DNA of 64,000 nt, taken from an uncultured Bacteroidales bacterium (GTDB lineage Bacteria > Bacteroidota > Bacteroidia > Bacteroidales > UBA932). How positions within the stretch are numbered: the stretch's first letter is position 1; every line of letters starts with the position of its first letter. The DNA lies in contig CALUUA010000008.1 in the NCBI GenBank assembly GCA_944323845.1, forward strand, positions 1 to 64,000, in the 5' to 3' direction. This document shows, piece by piece, positions 1-8,515 of this stretch. Position numbers and translations under genes: made by a program. Below the pieces are notes generated by a model. It had not been told where the DNA came from and ran no database searches. It was given only the letters and a program-made list of their open reading frames with translations.

Positions 1-46
1 TTTAGTGCCGCCGACACCTTGTCGGCAGGCGGATTGAACATGGGTG

Positions 47-54
47 CAAAGCTA
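47..54 (-). promoter_or_regulatory. Possible leftward promoter (TAnnTTTG)
   Basis: TAGCTTTG matches the Bacteroidetes -7 element TAnnTTTG. A TTG lies 23 nt upstream (80-78), slightly longer than the usual 19-21 nt spacing. An ATG follows only 5 nt downstream, so a transcript from here would be almost leaderless if that codon is used. Confidence 0.35.
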
Positions 55-293
55 CGGCAGGACGGCTAAAACCTTGACAAGCAAACCTACGCAGAACGGC
101 GCAAACGGAACGGAGAGTGTTAAATCTGCACTTCTGACGGGTAACGAATAGGAAACCGTTCTATTTCTCCAATCCGCTTTGGAACGCTTTTCAGTCCTTT
201 GCCCAACTTCCGTAAATTTCTCCTAACTGCTTAAATTTCAGTTCTTATTGCGTTAATCTGCTGATTTTCTTCGATTATTCCAGCGATATTTCC

Positions 294-301
294 TATATTT
301 G
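294..301 (+). promoter_or_regulatory. Promoter -7 element (TATATTTG) before the isochorismatase-family gene
   Basis: TATATTTG matches the Bacteroidetes TAnnTTTG element and ends 17 nt before the ATG at 319. No good TTG/TTTG is seen at the expected upstream distance, so the -33 box is weak. It could drive the whole 319-7808 gene run. Confidence 0.5.
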
Positions 302-318
302 ACAAAAATAATTTCATT

Positions 319-870
319 ATGGAAAAGTTGAACAAACCTGCTATTCTTGTCGTAGACATGTTGAATGATTTCGTGACAGGCGCCCTTACGTGCGACAGGG
401 CCAAGGCCATAGTTCCGGCTACGGCCAGACTTCTCGATGCGGCGCGCAAGGCCGGCGTGCCTGTCATATTCTGCAATGACGCCCATATTGCGGGCATTGA
501 CCGCGAACTGAAGATATGGGGCGACCATGCGATTGCCGGGACGAAAGGGGCGGAAGTCATTCCTGAACTGAATTTGTCCGAAGGAGATTATGTAGTTCCG
601 AAACGCAGATACAGCGGTTTCTTCCAGACGGATCTCGACATCCTTTTGAGGGAACTCGGAGTCCGCACGGTAGTCATGACCGGATTGCATGCCCACATGT
701 GTGTCCGCCATACTTCCGCCGATGCTTTCTGCCTCGGTTATGACGTGGTGGTGGCCAAGGAAGCCACTGATTCCTTTACGGAAGAAGACTATAAGGCCGG
801 ACTGGCATATCTGAAGACATGCTACGGAGCCGAAGCATACAGCAATGACGAACTGATCGCCGCTTTCTGA
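319..870 (+). CDS. Isochorismatase-family cysteine hydrolase (nicotinamidase-like)
   Basis: A 183-residue cytosolic protein with the full catalytic triad of the isochorismatase/nicotinamidase superfamily: D13 in VVDMLNDF, K95 in VPKRRYSGF and C128 in HAHMCVRHT. The cis-peptide region before the cysteine (MTGLHAHMC) is also typical. Such enzymes hydrolyse amides (nicotinamide, ureidoacrylate, biuret-like compounds) or vinyl ethers through a cysteine thioester. The substrate cannot be read from the sequence. The size and the RYSGFF region fit the nicotinamidase-related branch. It is the first gene of a probable operon and its stop lies 27 nt before the GH3 gene. The family call is firm, the exact reaction is not. 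Confidence 0.9.
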   Translation: MEKLNKPAILVVDMLNDFVTGALTCDRAKAIVPATARLLDAARKAGVPVIFCNDAHIAGIDRELKIWGDHAIAGTKGAEVIPELNLSEGDYVVPKRRYSGFFQTDLDILLRELGVRTVVMTGLHAHMCVRHTSADAFCLGYDVVVAKEATDSFTEEDYKAGLAYLKTCYGAEAYSNDELIAAF

Positions 871-897
871 CAGCAGTTTCCCTAAAAATCACTGAAA

Positions 898-3120
898 ATG
901 AGGTTCGCAAGCTTTATTGCAGGATTTGCGCTGACGGCAGCTCCGCTTGTCGCGCAAGTCCCTGTCTATCTCGATGAAACAAAACCTGTGGAAGACCGGA
1001 TCGAGGACGCCCTCGGCAGGATGACTCTCGAAGAGAAGGTAGCCATGCTGCATGCCCAGTCGAAATTCAGTTCGCGCGGCGTCCCGCGTCTCGGCATTCC
1101 TGATATCTGGACTACAGACGGGCCTCACGGAATCCGTCCCGAAGTATTGTGGGACCAATGGGATCAGGCCGGCTGGACCAATGATTCCTGCGTGGCCTTT
1201 CCTGCCCTGACATGTCTTGCGGCCACATGGAACACGGAGATGGCGGAACTTTACGGAAGGAGTCTCGGGGAGGAAGCCAGATACAGGAACAAGTCCGTAG
1301 TCCTGGGGCCCGGAGTGAACATTTACCGAACCCCGCTGAACGGACGTAATTTCGAGTACATGGGCGAGGATCCGTATCTGGCGGGAGCGATGGTCGCCCC
1401 TTATATAAGAGGCCTGCAGTCGAACGGTGTGGCCGCCTGCGTCAAGCATTACGCCCTGAACAATCATGAAGTCAACAGGCACAATACGAATGTCATCGTG
1501 GATGACCGCACCCTGTATGAGATATATCTGCCGGCATTCAAGGCTGCCGTACAGGAAGGCGGGGCATGGTCCATCATGGGTTCCTACAATCTGTTTGAAG
1601 ACACGCACTGCTGCCACAACGACAGGACGCTGAACAGGATCCTGCGCGACGAATGGGGTTTCGACGGCGTGGTCATTTCGGACTGGGGAGGGACGCACGA
1701 CACTGATCAGGCCATCCGCAACGGTCTGGACCTGGAATTCGGCAGCTGGACCGACGGCCTGCGTTCCGGTACGAAGAACGCATATGACAATTATTTCCTT
1801 GCATATCCGTATCTCGAAAAGATACGCAGCGGGGAGGTAGGCACCGAAGAGCTCGATGCCAAGGTCCGCCGTATCCTCAGGCTTGCTTACCGCACTGTCA
1901 TGGACAGAAACCGCCCTCTGGGCAGCCTGTGCTCCGATGAACATTATGCCGCAGCTCGCAGAATCGGCGGAGAAGGCATGGTACTGTTGAAGAATGACGG
2001 AGGCCTTCTTCCGATGAAAGTGGAAAAAGGCACCAGAATATTGGTCGTCGGCGAGAATGCGGTAAAGATGATGACAGTGGGCGGCGGCAGTTCATCCCTT
2101 AAGGTACAGAGGGAGATTTTGCCGCTTGACGGCATCAGGGAGCGTTTCGGCGACGTCGCTGAAATCGTCTACAAGAGAGGTTATGTCGGAGACGTGACAG
2201 GCGAGTACAACGGTGTCACGACAGGGCAGGACCTGAGTGAAAGCCGCAGCGCCGAAGAACTCATTGCCGATGCCGTGGCAGAGGCGGAAAAAGCCGATTA
2301 CGTGATTTTCATAGGAGGGTTGAACAAGAGCGATCATCAGGACTGCGAGAATACCGACAGGGCAGGACTGGAACTCCCGTACGGACAGGATGCCGTGATA
2401 GAGGCGCTGGCAGCCGTCACCGACAGGCTTGTCGTGGTGAACGTTTCGGGGAATGCCGTGGCCATGCCATGGGTGGATGAAGTTCCGGCCATACTTCAGG
2501 CCTGGTATATAGGTTCGGAAGCCGGTCATGTCCTGGCCGACGTGCTTTCAGGCGATGTGAATCCGTCCGGCAAACTGCCGTTTACCTTTCCTGAAAAGCT
2601 GGAGGATGTGCCTGCGCATATTTTCGGAGACTACACCGGCATATCGCAGCGTGATACGGTCGACATCGAGTACAAGGACGGTATTTACGTAGGTTACAGA
2701 TGGACGGACATGCAGAAGAAGACCAAGCCGCTCTTCGCTTTCGGCCATGGCCTGAGCTATACTGAATTCCAGTACGGCAGACCTGTGGCTGACTCTGCCT
2801 TCATGTCGGAAGACGGGACAGTCACGGTAAGCGTCGAAGTGACCAATACAGGCAGCCGTGCCGGTCAGGAAGTGGTCCAGATGTACATCGGCGACCGCAA
2901 ATCTTCCCTGCCGCGCCCGCTGAAAGAACTGAAAGGCTTTTCGAAGGTGTATCTGGAGCCGGGCGAGAGCACGGTGGTGACTTTCGAAGTGGATAGGGAC
3001 GACCTCTCTTTCTTCGACCCCGACAGGCATGAATGGGTGGCCGAACCGGGAAAATTCGACATATATGTGGCAGCTGCATCGGATGATGTGCGCGGCAAAG
3101 TGTCAATCGAATTAAAATGA
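898..3120 (+). CDS. Glycoside hydrolase family 3, β-glucosidase-like, secreted
   Basis: A 740-residue exported GH3 enzyme. The N-terminus has a hydrophobic signal peptide ending near LVAQ. The (α/β)8 domain spans roughly residues 30-350 and carries VKHYALNN and the nucleophile loop VVISDWGGTHD, with D262 as predicted nucleophile. The α/β-sandwich domain (about 370-590) carries GGLNKSDHQDCENTDR, and a C-terminal fibronectin III-like domain (about 640-735) ends the protein. This order is standard for periplasmic Bacteroidetes β-glucosidases that release glucose, or sometimes xylose, from oligosaccharides. It lies 27 nt after the isochorismatase gene and 7 nt before the next gene, so it is probably cotranscribed. 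It is not next to the SusCD locus. Confidence 0.93.
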   Translation: MRFASFIAGFALTAAPLVAQVPVYLDETKPVEDRIEDALGRMTLEEKVAMLHAQSKFSSRGVPRLGIPDIWTTDGPHGIRPEVLWDQWDQAGWTNDSCVAFPALTCLAATWNTEMAELYGRSLGEEARYRNKSVVLGPGVNIYRTPLNGRNFEYMGEDPYLAGAMVAPYIRGLQSNGVAACVKHYALNNHEVNRHNTNVIVDDRTLYEIYLPAFKAAVQEGGAWSIMGSYNLFEDTHCCHNDRTLNRILRDEWGFDGVVISDWGGTHDTDQAIRNGLDLEFGSWTDGLRSGTKNAYDNYFLAYPYLEKIRSGEVGTEELDAKVRRILRLAYRTVMDRNRPLGSLCSDEHYAAARRIGGEGMVLLKNDGGLLPMKVEKGTRILVVGENAVKMMTVGGGSSSLKVQREILPLDGIRERFGDVAEIVYKRGYVGDVTGEYNGVTTGQDLSESRSAEELIADAVAEAEKADYVIFIGGLNKSDHQDCENTDRAGLELPYGQDAVIEALAAVTDRLVVVNVSGNAVAMPWVDEVPAILQAWYIGSEAGHVLADVLSGDVNPSGKLPFTFPEKLEDVPAHIFGDYTGISQRDTVDIEYKDGIYVGYRWTDMQKKTKPLFAFGHGLSYTEFQYGRPVADSAFMSEDGTVTVSVEVTNTGSRAGQEVVQMYIGDRKSSLPRPLKELKGFSKVYLEPGESTVVTFEVDRDDLSFFDPDRHEWVAEPGKFDIYVAAASDDVRGKVSIELK

Positions 3121-3127
3121 CGCGATT

Positions 3128-3712
3128 ATGAAAAGGACAATATGGGTGCTGCTGATCGCAGCAATGACTATGGCTGCCGGTACGAAGGCTTCTGCGCAGT
3201 ACGCTGATCTGGCACGGAAGGGTACCTCCTTGTATTCCGGAACGGAAAAGCTGACTACGGGACAGATGCAGGCTTTGTTTGACAGTACGGGAGGCGCTGT
3301 CACATATGATGCATGGCGCAGCGCATCTCGCGGATTCAATGCCGGCAAAGGACTTCTGATCAGTTTCGGAGCCCTTACCGGAGCCGGTCTGCTGACCACC
3401 GGAATAGGGGCGGTAGGCTTGATGGTCGAGGGAGTCGCTGTCGGGATCGGGACGGCGATGTTCGCTCCTTTAGCGGTTGCCTCCGGCAATGATCTGGGGT
3501 TAGACTATGACAGCAAGTTTGCAGGAGTGGCAGTAGCCGGCGTGTGCATGGTCGGGGCCGGACTTGCCTGTATGATAGCCGGTACCACAGTCTACTGTAT
3601 TTACAAGAAGAAACTCAACGACATGACTGAAACATGCGGCAGATATGTTTCATCCGTCAGCCTGTCGTTCGGTCCGCAGAAATACGGGACAGGATTCGCC
3701 CTTACGTTCTGA
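3128..3712 (+). CDS. Exported membrane protein of unknown function
   Basis: A 194-residue protein I do not recognise. It starts with a signal peptide (MKRTIWVLLIAAMTMAAGTKASA) and a predicted cleavage after ASA. Two glycine- and alanine-rich hydrophobic stretches follow, near residues 75-115 and 130-160, with a KKK stop-transfer after the second. The C-terminus VSLSFGPQKYGTGFALTF has the alternating pattern of a last outer-membrane β-strand ending in F, but this is weak. It begins 7 nt after the GH3 stop. Confidence 0.7.
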   Translation: MKRTIWVLLIAAMTMAAGTKASAQYADLARKGTSLYSGTEKLTTGQMQALFDSTGGAVTYDAWRSASRGFNAGKGLLISFGALTGAGLLTTGIGAVGLMVEGVAVGIGTAMFAPLAVASGNDLGLDYDSKFAGVAVAGVCMVGAGLACMIAGTTVYCIYKKKLNDMTETCGRYVSSVSLSFGPQKYGTGFALTF

Positions 3713-3771
3713 CAGGCGGCCCTGCCGGTTCCTGCTTTTCCGGATTTTCCGGAAGCAACTTCTGGCGCGAT

Positions 3772-4728
3772 ATGAAAAGAAAGACTGCATTTTCATTGCT
3801 TGCGATAGCATGGCTGTTTTCCGGATGTGCCGGACAGGCCGGATATCCCCTGATGTGCCCGGAACCGGATTATGCGGATTCCGGAATGTGGTATGTCTCT
3901 GATTCGGATTTCCATACCGACTCCGCGGCACGGCACAGGGCAGATGTCTTCTATATCCTGCCGACATGTGTCCGGGACTGGACAGACAGTCTCGGAAGGC
4001 TTTGTCATTTCGCCGATGTCAGGAATCCGGAACATATTGCAGCCATGCTGCCGTCAAACAGGCTGGCCGAAGACATTTTCGGAGAGCATGCGGATTTCTA
4101 TTCTCCGTATTACAGGCAGATCACCCTCGATTCGTGGGTATCTGAAGAAAGTGTGGACGAACGTTTTCCATATGCCATGCAGGATGTCTCCAGAGCATTC
4201 GACCATTATATGACGCATTGGAATGACGGCAGGCCGTTTTTCATAGCCGGTTTCAGTCAGGGTGCCAAGTGCGTGGTAGAGCTCCTCAAGTCCCTTGACG
4301 AAGACGAATATTCCAGGATGGTGGCAGCATATGTGATAGGATACAAGGTGACTGAAGACGATATGCGCAGTCCGAATGTCCGTCCGGCGCAGTCAGCCCA
4401 TGACACGGGCGTGACAGTCTGCTATAATTCGGTAGAGACCCCGGAAAGCATCTCTCCGGGACTTGCCGCATCTGAAATATGCATCAACCCTCTGAACTGG
4501 AGCTGCGGTCCCGAACCGGCATCAGTACAGGACAGCGTGACGGTGTCTGCCGATACCCTGCATCATGTGCTCATCGTCCGGGGGCTCGACAGCGGGAAAT
4601 ATTATCATCCCTCTTTGAGAGATCTGTTCAGAAGAGGCAATTACCACCTTCTGGAGCTGACTTTGTACAGCGATGCGTTGAGAAAGAATATCCGGACGCG
4701 TCTCGATGCTTTTCATCCGTGTCCGTAA
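3772..4728 (+). CDS. DUF3089-family α/β-hydrolase-like lipoprotein
   Basis: A 318-residue lipoprotein. The start at 3772 is preferred over an in-frame upstream start at 3634 because it begins a clean signal peptide with lipobox FSGC, and because the upstream start would overlap the previous gene. The body matches DUF3089: ADVFYILPT, a W-x-D segment, YSPYYRQITL, AYxDV-like MQDVSRAFDHYM and the nucleophile elbow GFSQG with S162. The fold implies a serine hydrolase or esterase anchored to the envelope, but no substrate is established for the family. It lies between the GH3/membrane-protein pair and the cytochrome assembly genes. Confidence 0.85.
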   Translation: MKRKTAFSLLAIAWLFSGCAGQAGYPLMCPEPDYADSGMWYVSDSDFHTDSAARHRADVFYILPTCVRDWTDSLGRLCHFADVRNPEHIAAMLPSNRLAEDIFGEHADFYSPYYRQITLDSWVSEESVDERFPYAMQDVSRAFDHYMTHWNDGRPFFIAGFSQGAKCVVELLKSLDEDEYSRMVAAYVIGYKVTEDDMRSPNVRPAQSAHDTGVTVCYNSVETPESISPGLAASEICINPLNWSCGPEPASVQDSVTVSADTLHHVLIVRGLDSGKYYHPSLRDLFRRGNYHLLELTLYSDALRKNIRTRLDAFHPCP

Positions 4729-4738
4729 GACAGATTTT

Positions 4739-5635
4739 ATGAAACTATTGAAGACAGAACGGACTCAGTGCATGGCATTCTGGACAGTCTACATCGCTTT
4801 GGCGTGTGGCTGCCAGTACTTTTTCGGGGATTTCCCGTCATCTTTCTTCGCATTTCCCGTCAATATAGCTGTTATGCTTCTCTGGCTGGCTGTCCTGTGG
4901 GTGCTTTTCAAGGAGAAACGCGACTCCGCCGTTTCATCCGTCCTGCTTTCATTCCATACTACAGTCATACTGCTTTCTGCGTTTCTTGCCGCATGTCTCG
5001 TTCAAGGCTTCAGTTCCGTGAAGCTCACGGGTACATGGTGGTTTACGGCTATCGTCTTCGCCTTGCTCTCGCATCTTTTCATGGTCATCATCAGGGGTTC
5101 TATAAGACCGCGGCCATTCCGCGCCCGCTTCCTGCTGAATCATGCAGGTCTGTTTCTGGCATTGGCCGGAGGCCTGTTCGGAAGTCCCGATACCCAGCGG
5201 TGGCGGACTATAGTGAAACTTGCCGAACCCGTGACGGAGGCAGTGGATACGGACGGGAATCTGATCCGTATGCCGTACCGGCTCCAGCTTACCGGTTTCT
5301 GCGTCGACTCTTACAGGGACGGCCGGCCCGGGAATTACGAAGTGACTCTGACGGCGGATGACGGGACCGATATTGTCCTGAAGGTGAATCACCCGTATTG
5401 TCTTTCATGGAAAGACGACTTGTATCTGGCAGGTATAAAGGATGTTACGGACAGCGGTTATGGCCCTGTCGCGGGCAGTTGCATAGTGGAGATTGTCCGC
5501 CAGCCGTGGAAATATGCACAGATGGCCGGAATCCTGATGCTCGCTGCAGGAGCCGCCCTGCTTTTCATTCAGGGACCTGCAGGCAGACCGCGCCGGAGAA
5601 CCGATGACGCCGTTCAAGTAATGAAGGAGGTATGA
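4739..5635 (+). CDS. Cytochrome c biogenesis protein, ResB-like
   Basis: A 298-residue membrane protein. The ATG at 4739 is chosen because it follows the upstream stop and starts MKLLKTERTQ before the first membrane segment. Four hydrophobic segments precede a periplasmic domain (about residues 160-270) containing LKVNHPYCLSWKDDLYLAG, the β-rich motif typical of ResB/CcsB proteins. One more membrane segment closes the protein. With CcsA it forms the System II haem c lyase that moves haem outward and attaches it to CxxCH motifs. This is the short Bacteroidetes form. It is 1 nt from ccsA, with AAGGAGG in its own last codons as ribosome binding site for ccsA. Confidence 0.85.
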   Translation: MKLLKTERTQCMAFWTVYIALACGCQYFFGDFPSSFFAFPVNIAVMLLWLAVLWVLFKEKRDSAVSSVLLSFHTTVILLSAFLAACLVQGFSSVKLTGTWWFTAIVFALLSHLFMVIIRGSIRPRPFRARFLLNHAGLFLALAGGLFGSPDTQRWRTIVKLAEPVTEAVDTDGNLIRMPYRLQLTGFCVDSYRDGRPGNYEVTLTADDGTDIVLKVNHPYCLSWKDDLYLAGIKDVTDSGYGPVAGSCIVEIVRQPWKYAQMAGILMLAAGAALLFIQGPAGRPRRRTDDAVQVMKEV

Positions 5636-5636
5636 T

Positions 5637-6404
5637 ATGGTGACATGGAGTTCTTACATATATTTTGCCTTGCCGGCAATGCTTCTGCTCTTCATCGGTG
5701 CCGCAGCCTCCTGGCGCAGGTCCGCGCGCGTCGCAATGGCCTTTACGGCGGGGGCTATTCTCGTGTCCGCCGCATTCATAGCGGCTTTCTGGGTCGGATT
5801 GCAGCGTCCTCCAATGCGGACAATAGGGGAGACAAGGCTCTGGTACTCCTTTTTCATGATGGTGTCAGGCTTTCTTGTCTACGCGAGGTGGAAATACCGG
5901 TGGATTCTGCTTTTCTCTGCCGTGATGGCTGCGGTCTTCGCTTCCATGAACATTTTCATGCCTGAAATACATGACCGTACATTGGTGCCGGCCTTGCAGA
6001 GCGGATGGTTCGTGCCTCATGTAACTGTCTACATGTTCTCGTATTCGGTTTTCGGATGTGCCGTCATTCTGGCTGCTGCAGGTCTGATACGCAGGACGGA
6101 TACATATCTGCCTTCTGCCGACAGTCTGGTGTACATAGGCACTACATTCCTGACTTTGGGGATGCTTTCCGGAGCGTTGTGGGCAAAGGACGCGTGGGGA
6201 CTGTACTGGAACTGGGATCCGAAAGAGACGTGGGCAGCCGTCACATGGATATTGTGTCTGATTTATATGCACTGCAGGCTTGGAGGCAGGGGAGGAGGCC
6301 GCCTGGCTTCCATCCTTCTGATACTTATTTTCATAGGGCTGCAGATGTGCTGGTATGGAGTGAACTGGCTCCCGTCAGCACAGGAAAGCATGCATGTGTA
6401 CTGA
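5637..6404 (+). CDS. ccsA: Cytochrome c biogenesis protein CcsA (System II haem lyase)
   Basis: A 255-residue polytopic membrane protein with about seven hydrophobic segments and the tryptophan-rich WWD-type haem-handling motif WGLYWNWDPKETWA near residues 183-196. Flanking histidines are found in GWFVPHVTVY and near IYMHCRL. The WWD domain presents periplasmic haem for thioether bond formation. The start is fixed by the strong AAGGAGG at 5624-5630. The gene immediately downstream encodes a three-haem peroxidase, a plausible client, so this operon carries both assembly machinery and substrate. Confidence 0.93.
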   Translation: MVTWSSYIYFALPAMLLLFIGAAASWRRSARVAMAFTAGAILVSAAFIAAFWVGLQRPPMRTIGETRLWYSFFMMVSGFLVYARWKYRWILLFSAVMAAVFASMNIFMPEIHDRTLVPALQSGWFVPHVTVYMFSYSVFGCAVILAAAGLIRRTDTYLPSADSLVYIGTTFLTLGMLSGALWAKDAWGLYWNWDPKETWAAVTWILCLIYMHCRLGGRGGGRLASILLILIFIGLQMCWYGVNWLPSAQESMHVY

Positions 6405-6428
6405 AATACATAACATAAACGTAATGTC

Positions 6429-7808
6429 ATGAAGAAAAGTTCTAAAATCCTTCTTGCTGTCGTGGTCGTGATAGCCGCTCTTGCAGTCACATACCGCGCC
6501 GTGAACAAGGCTCCGTCGGCAGACTTGTCCGCCGGGGAGCAACTGCTGCAGATTCTGGAGGACGGAGGTTGCGTCGAGTGCCATTCTCCTGAACCGAAAA
6601 TGCCGTTCTACGCGAATTGGCCTGTGGCCAAATCCCTTATAGGCAAGCATATCGAAAAAGGATATGCCGTATTTGACATAACACCTTTGGAAGAAGCTCT
6701 GGAAAACGGCACGAAACCAGGCGAGGTCGATCTGGCGAAAGTTGGGCACAGTCTGTCGGACTGTTCCATGCCTCTGCCGCAGTACAGTCTCGTCCATTGG
6801 GGCTCATCCATCACCGGAGCCAAGAAAAACATCGTCAATGCAGCCGTCAGGACATTAAGGGCTGAATATTATCCTAATCCGCTCGCTGCGCCGGAGTTTG
6901 CGGACGAGCCGGTAAGGCCTCTTCCGGACACCTATCCGCATGACTCTCTGAAAGCCGTTCTCGGGGAAATGCTTTATCATGATACCAGACTGTCTGCTGA
7001 CGGAACTATATCGTGCGCCACCTGTCACGGCATAGAGACGGCAGGTGTGGACAACAAACGCTATTCGGAAGGTATAGGCGGCCAGCTTGGAGGGGTCAAC
7101 GCTCCGACAGTATTCAACTCAGCATTTAACTTCGTCCAGTTCTGGGACGGACGTGCGGCCACTCTTGCCGAGCAGGCGGGAGGTCCCCCGTTGAATCCTG
7201 TCGAGATGGGTTGCGAATCTTTCGATGAGATCGTGGCCAGACTTTCTGAAGACCGCGCTTTCGTGAAAAAGTTCCGCTCGGTATATCCGGAAGGCCTTTC
7301 GCAGGCTACCATTACGGATGCTATTGCCGAGTATGAGAAGACTCTCATCACCCCGGATTCTCCGTTCGACCTTTATCTGAAAGGGGACAAGTCTGCCATG
7401 ACGGAAAATCAGATCGAAGGCTACAGCCTTTTCAAGGAATACGGCTGCGCCACCTGCCATGCCGGAGAGAATATGGGAGGTCTCTCCTATGAGCTGATGG
7501 GGCAGCGTGACAACTATTTCGAGGATCGCGAGCTGGTTCTGAAATCAGGCCTGACAGACGGAGACAACGGCCGTTGGGCGCAGACAGGCATCGAGCGTGA
7601 CCGCTACAGGTTCAAGACGCCGGGCTTGAGGAATGTGACTCTGACATGGCCGTATTATCATGACGGAAGTGTCGCCACTCTGGAAGACGCCGTAAGGATG
7701 ATGGCAAAGTACCAGTCCGGCAGGAAAATCTCCGATTCCGACTGCCGCAAGATAGTGGATTTCCTCGGTGCCCTTACCGGGCAATATGAGGGCGAGCCTC
7801 TTTTCTGA
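6429..7808 (+). CDS. Three-haem cytochrome c peroxidase
   Basis: A 459-residue periplasmic protein with one N-terminal membrane anchor or signal (residues about 6-24). Three haem c sites are visible. C48-x2-C51-H52 lies in an N-terminal haem-binding domain (PF14376-like, with PKMPFYANWPVAKSLI). C196-x2-C199-H200 and C340-x2-C343-H344 lie in the two-haem CcpA/MauG-type peroxidase core (GEMLYHDTRLSADGTISCATCHG). The enzyme should reduce hydrogen peroxide with electrons from the membrane quinol pool, the extra haem acting as built-in donor. It follows ccsA by 24 nt. Di-haem peroxidases lack the first domain, so this is a fused architecture. Confidence 0.93.
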   Translation: MKKSSKILLAVVVVIAALAVTYRAVNKAPSADLSAGEQLLQILEDGGCVECHSPEPKMPFYANWPVAKSLIGKHIEKGYAVFDITPLEEALENGTKPGEVDLAKVGHSLSDCSMPLPQYSLVHWGSSITGAKKNIVNAAVRTLRAEYYPNPLAAPEFADEPVRPLPDTYPHDSLKAVLGEMLYHDTRLSADGTISCATCHGIETAGVDNKRYSEGIGGQLGGVNAPTVFNSAFNFVQFWDGRAATLAEQAGGPPLNPVEMGCESFDEIVARLSEDRAFVKKFRSVYPEGLSQATITDAIAEYEKTLITPDSPFDLYLKGDKSAMTENQIEGYSLFKEYGCATCHAGENMGGLSYELMGQRDNYFEDRELVLKSGLTDGDNGRWAQTGIERDRYRFKTPGLRNVTLTWPYYHDGSVATLEDAVRMMAKYQSGRKISDSDCRKIVDFLGALTGQYEGEPLF

Positions 7809-7857
7809 TCCGTAAAAACACCTGCCTGCAACGTATTTATCTGAAGGAAATAATTTC

Positions 7858-7865
7858 TAAATTTG
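7858..7865 (+). promoter_or_regulatory. Promoter -7 element (TAAATTTG) of the toxin-antitoxin pair
   Basis: TAAATTTG matches TAnnTTTG and lies 30 nt before the antitoxin ATG. No clear -33 TTG is present. It separates the toxin-antitoxin pair from the cytochrome operon. Confidence 0.5.
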
Positions 7866-7895
7866 TGGAATGATGTTTAACTAACCCGGAGTGAA

Positions 7896-8150
7896 ATGAA
7901 AGCAACAATATCCAGAGACAGCCTGTGGCTTACGATACAGTCACTTTCTTTAAGCAACCAGAAATGGCTGGCGGGAAAGCTCCAGCAAAACATCCGCGAG
8001 CAGGAGGAGGCATCGGAAGAGTTTATCAGCAAGGAGGAAGTCCTTGCCGGTATTGACGCCGGTCTGAAAGAACTCAAACTGATGAGGGAGGGAAAATTGA
8101 ATGTTTGTTCTGCCGAGGATTTTCTGGAGGAATTGAGAGATGGAGATTAA
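7896..8150 (+). CDS. Antitoxin of a type II toxin-antitoxin pair
   Basis: An 84-residue acidic protein directly upstream of, and overlapping, a RelE/HigB-like toxin gene. The N-terminus (ISRDSLWLTIQSLSLSNQKWLAGKL) looks like a short DNA-binding/dimerisation part. The C-terminal half has charged helices (EEASEEFISKEEVLAGIDAGLKELK) of the kind that wrap the toxin. Identification rests mainly on gene order, size, charge and the 11-nt overlap. The exact antitoxin family is uncertain, though similar SxxxLxxLxxLSxxxKxWLxxxL proteins accompany RelE-type toxins in Bacteroidetes. Autorepression of the promoter at 7858 is expected by analogy only. Confidence 0.75.
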   Translation: MKATISRDSLWLTIQSLSLSNQKWLAGKLQQNIREQEEASEEFISKEEVLAGIDAGLKELKLMREGKLNVCSAEDFLEELRDGD

Positions 8151-8481
8151 AATCAAACCTTTACCGACATTTCAGAGAGAGGCCAAAAGGCTCAAGAAAC
8201 ATTATTCCTCCTTTGTAGATGATTATGCTGAACTGCTAGCACAAATCCATAAGAATCCTGCTGCAGGGGCAGACCTTGGCGGCGGCTTGCGCAAAGTCCG
8301 GATGCGGATTGCTTCAAAAGGAAAAGGCAAAAGCGGCGGAGCCAGAGTCATCACACTTACTGTAGTAGTCTCAGTCGAGGAGACAGAGGTGGATCTGCTC
8401 TATATCTACGATAAGTCAGAAAGGGAGAGCATTTCATTTGCAGAAATAGAGTCTCTTCTCAAGCAGAACGGCTTGAAATGA
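8140..8481 (+). CDS. RelE/HigB-like toxin (mRNA interferase)
   Basis: A 113-residue basic protein of the RelE/ParE superfamily. The N-terminal helices (TFQREAKRLKKHYSSFVDDYAEL) and the central GGGLRKVRMRIASKGKGKSGGARVITL segment are the signature of the HigB/RelE subgroup, in which the basic loop and R/K residues contact ribosome-bound mRNA. VDLLYIYDKSERESISFAEI is the usual last strand and helix. It overlaps the antitoxin gene by 11 nt. This type cleaves mRNA at the ribosomal A site in studied relatives; activity here is inferred. Two long hairpins follow the gene. Confidence 0.85.
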   Translation: MEIKIKPLPTFQREAKRLKKHYSSFVDDYAELLAQIHKNPAAGADLGGGLRKVRMRIASKGKGKSGGARVITLTVVVSVEETEVDLLYIYDKSERESISFAEIESLLKQNGLK

Positions 8482-8515
8482 AACTCTGCTCCAAAACAAA
8501 CCTTAACATACTATA

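Larger units (their letters stand above)
1..318. other. Intergenic region at the left edge
   Basis: No complete gene is visible. A hairpin (GCCGAC, 5-nt loop, GTCGGC) lies near position 8-24. A leftward promoter-like TAGCTTTG sits at 54-47 and a rightward TATATTTG at 294-301, so this looks like a divergent promoter region. Reading leftward, an open frame begins at the ATG complementary to 41-39 and runs off the window edge after about 13 codons. That is too little to identify a protein. Between about 90 and 290 I see only AT-richer sequence without convincing structure. Confidence 0.5.

Noticed and set aside
3634-3771. Upstream start for the DUF3089 lipoprotein
   Set aside because: It would overlap the previous gene by about 80 nt and hide an obvious lipoprotein signal beginning at 3772.
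7896-8481. Defence island or prophage remnant
   Set aside because: The toxin-antitoxin pair stands alone. No restriction, Abi, CBASS, integrase or phage structural genes surround it.
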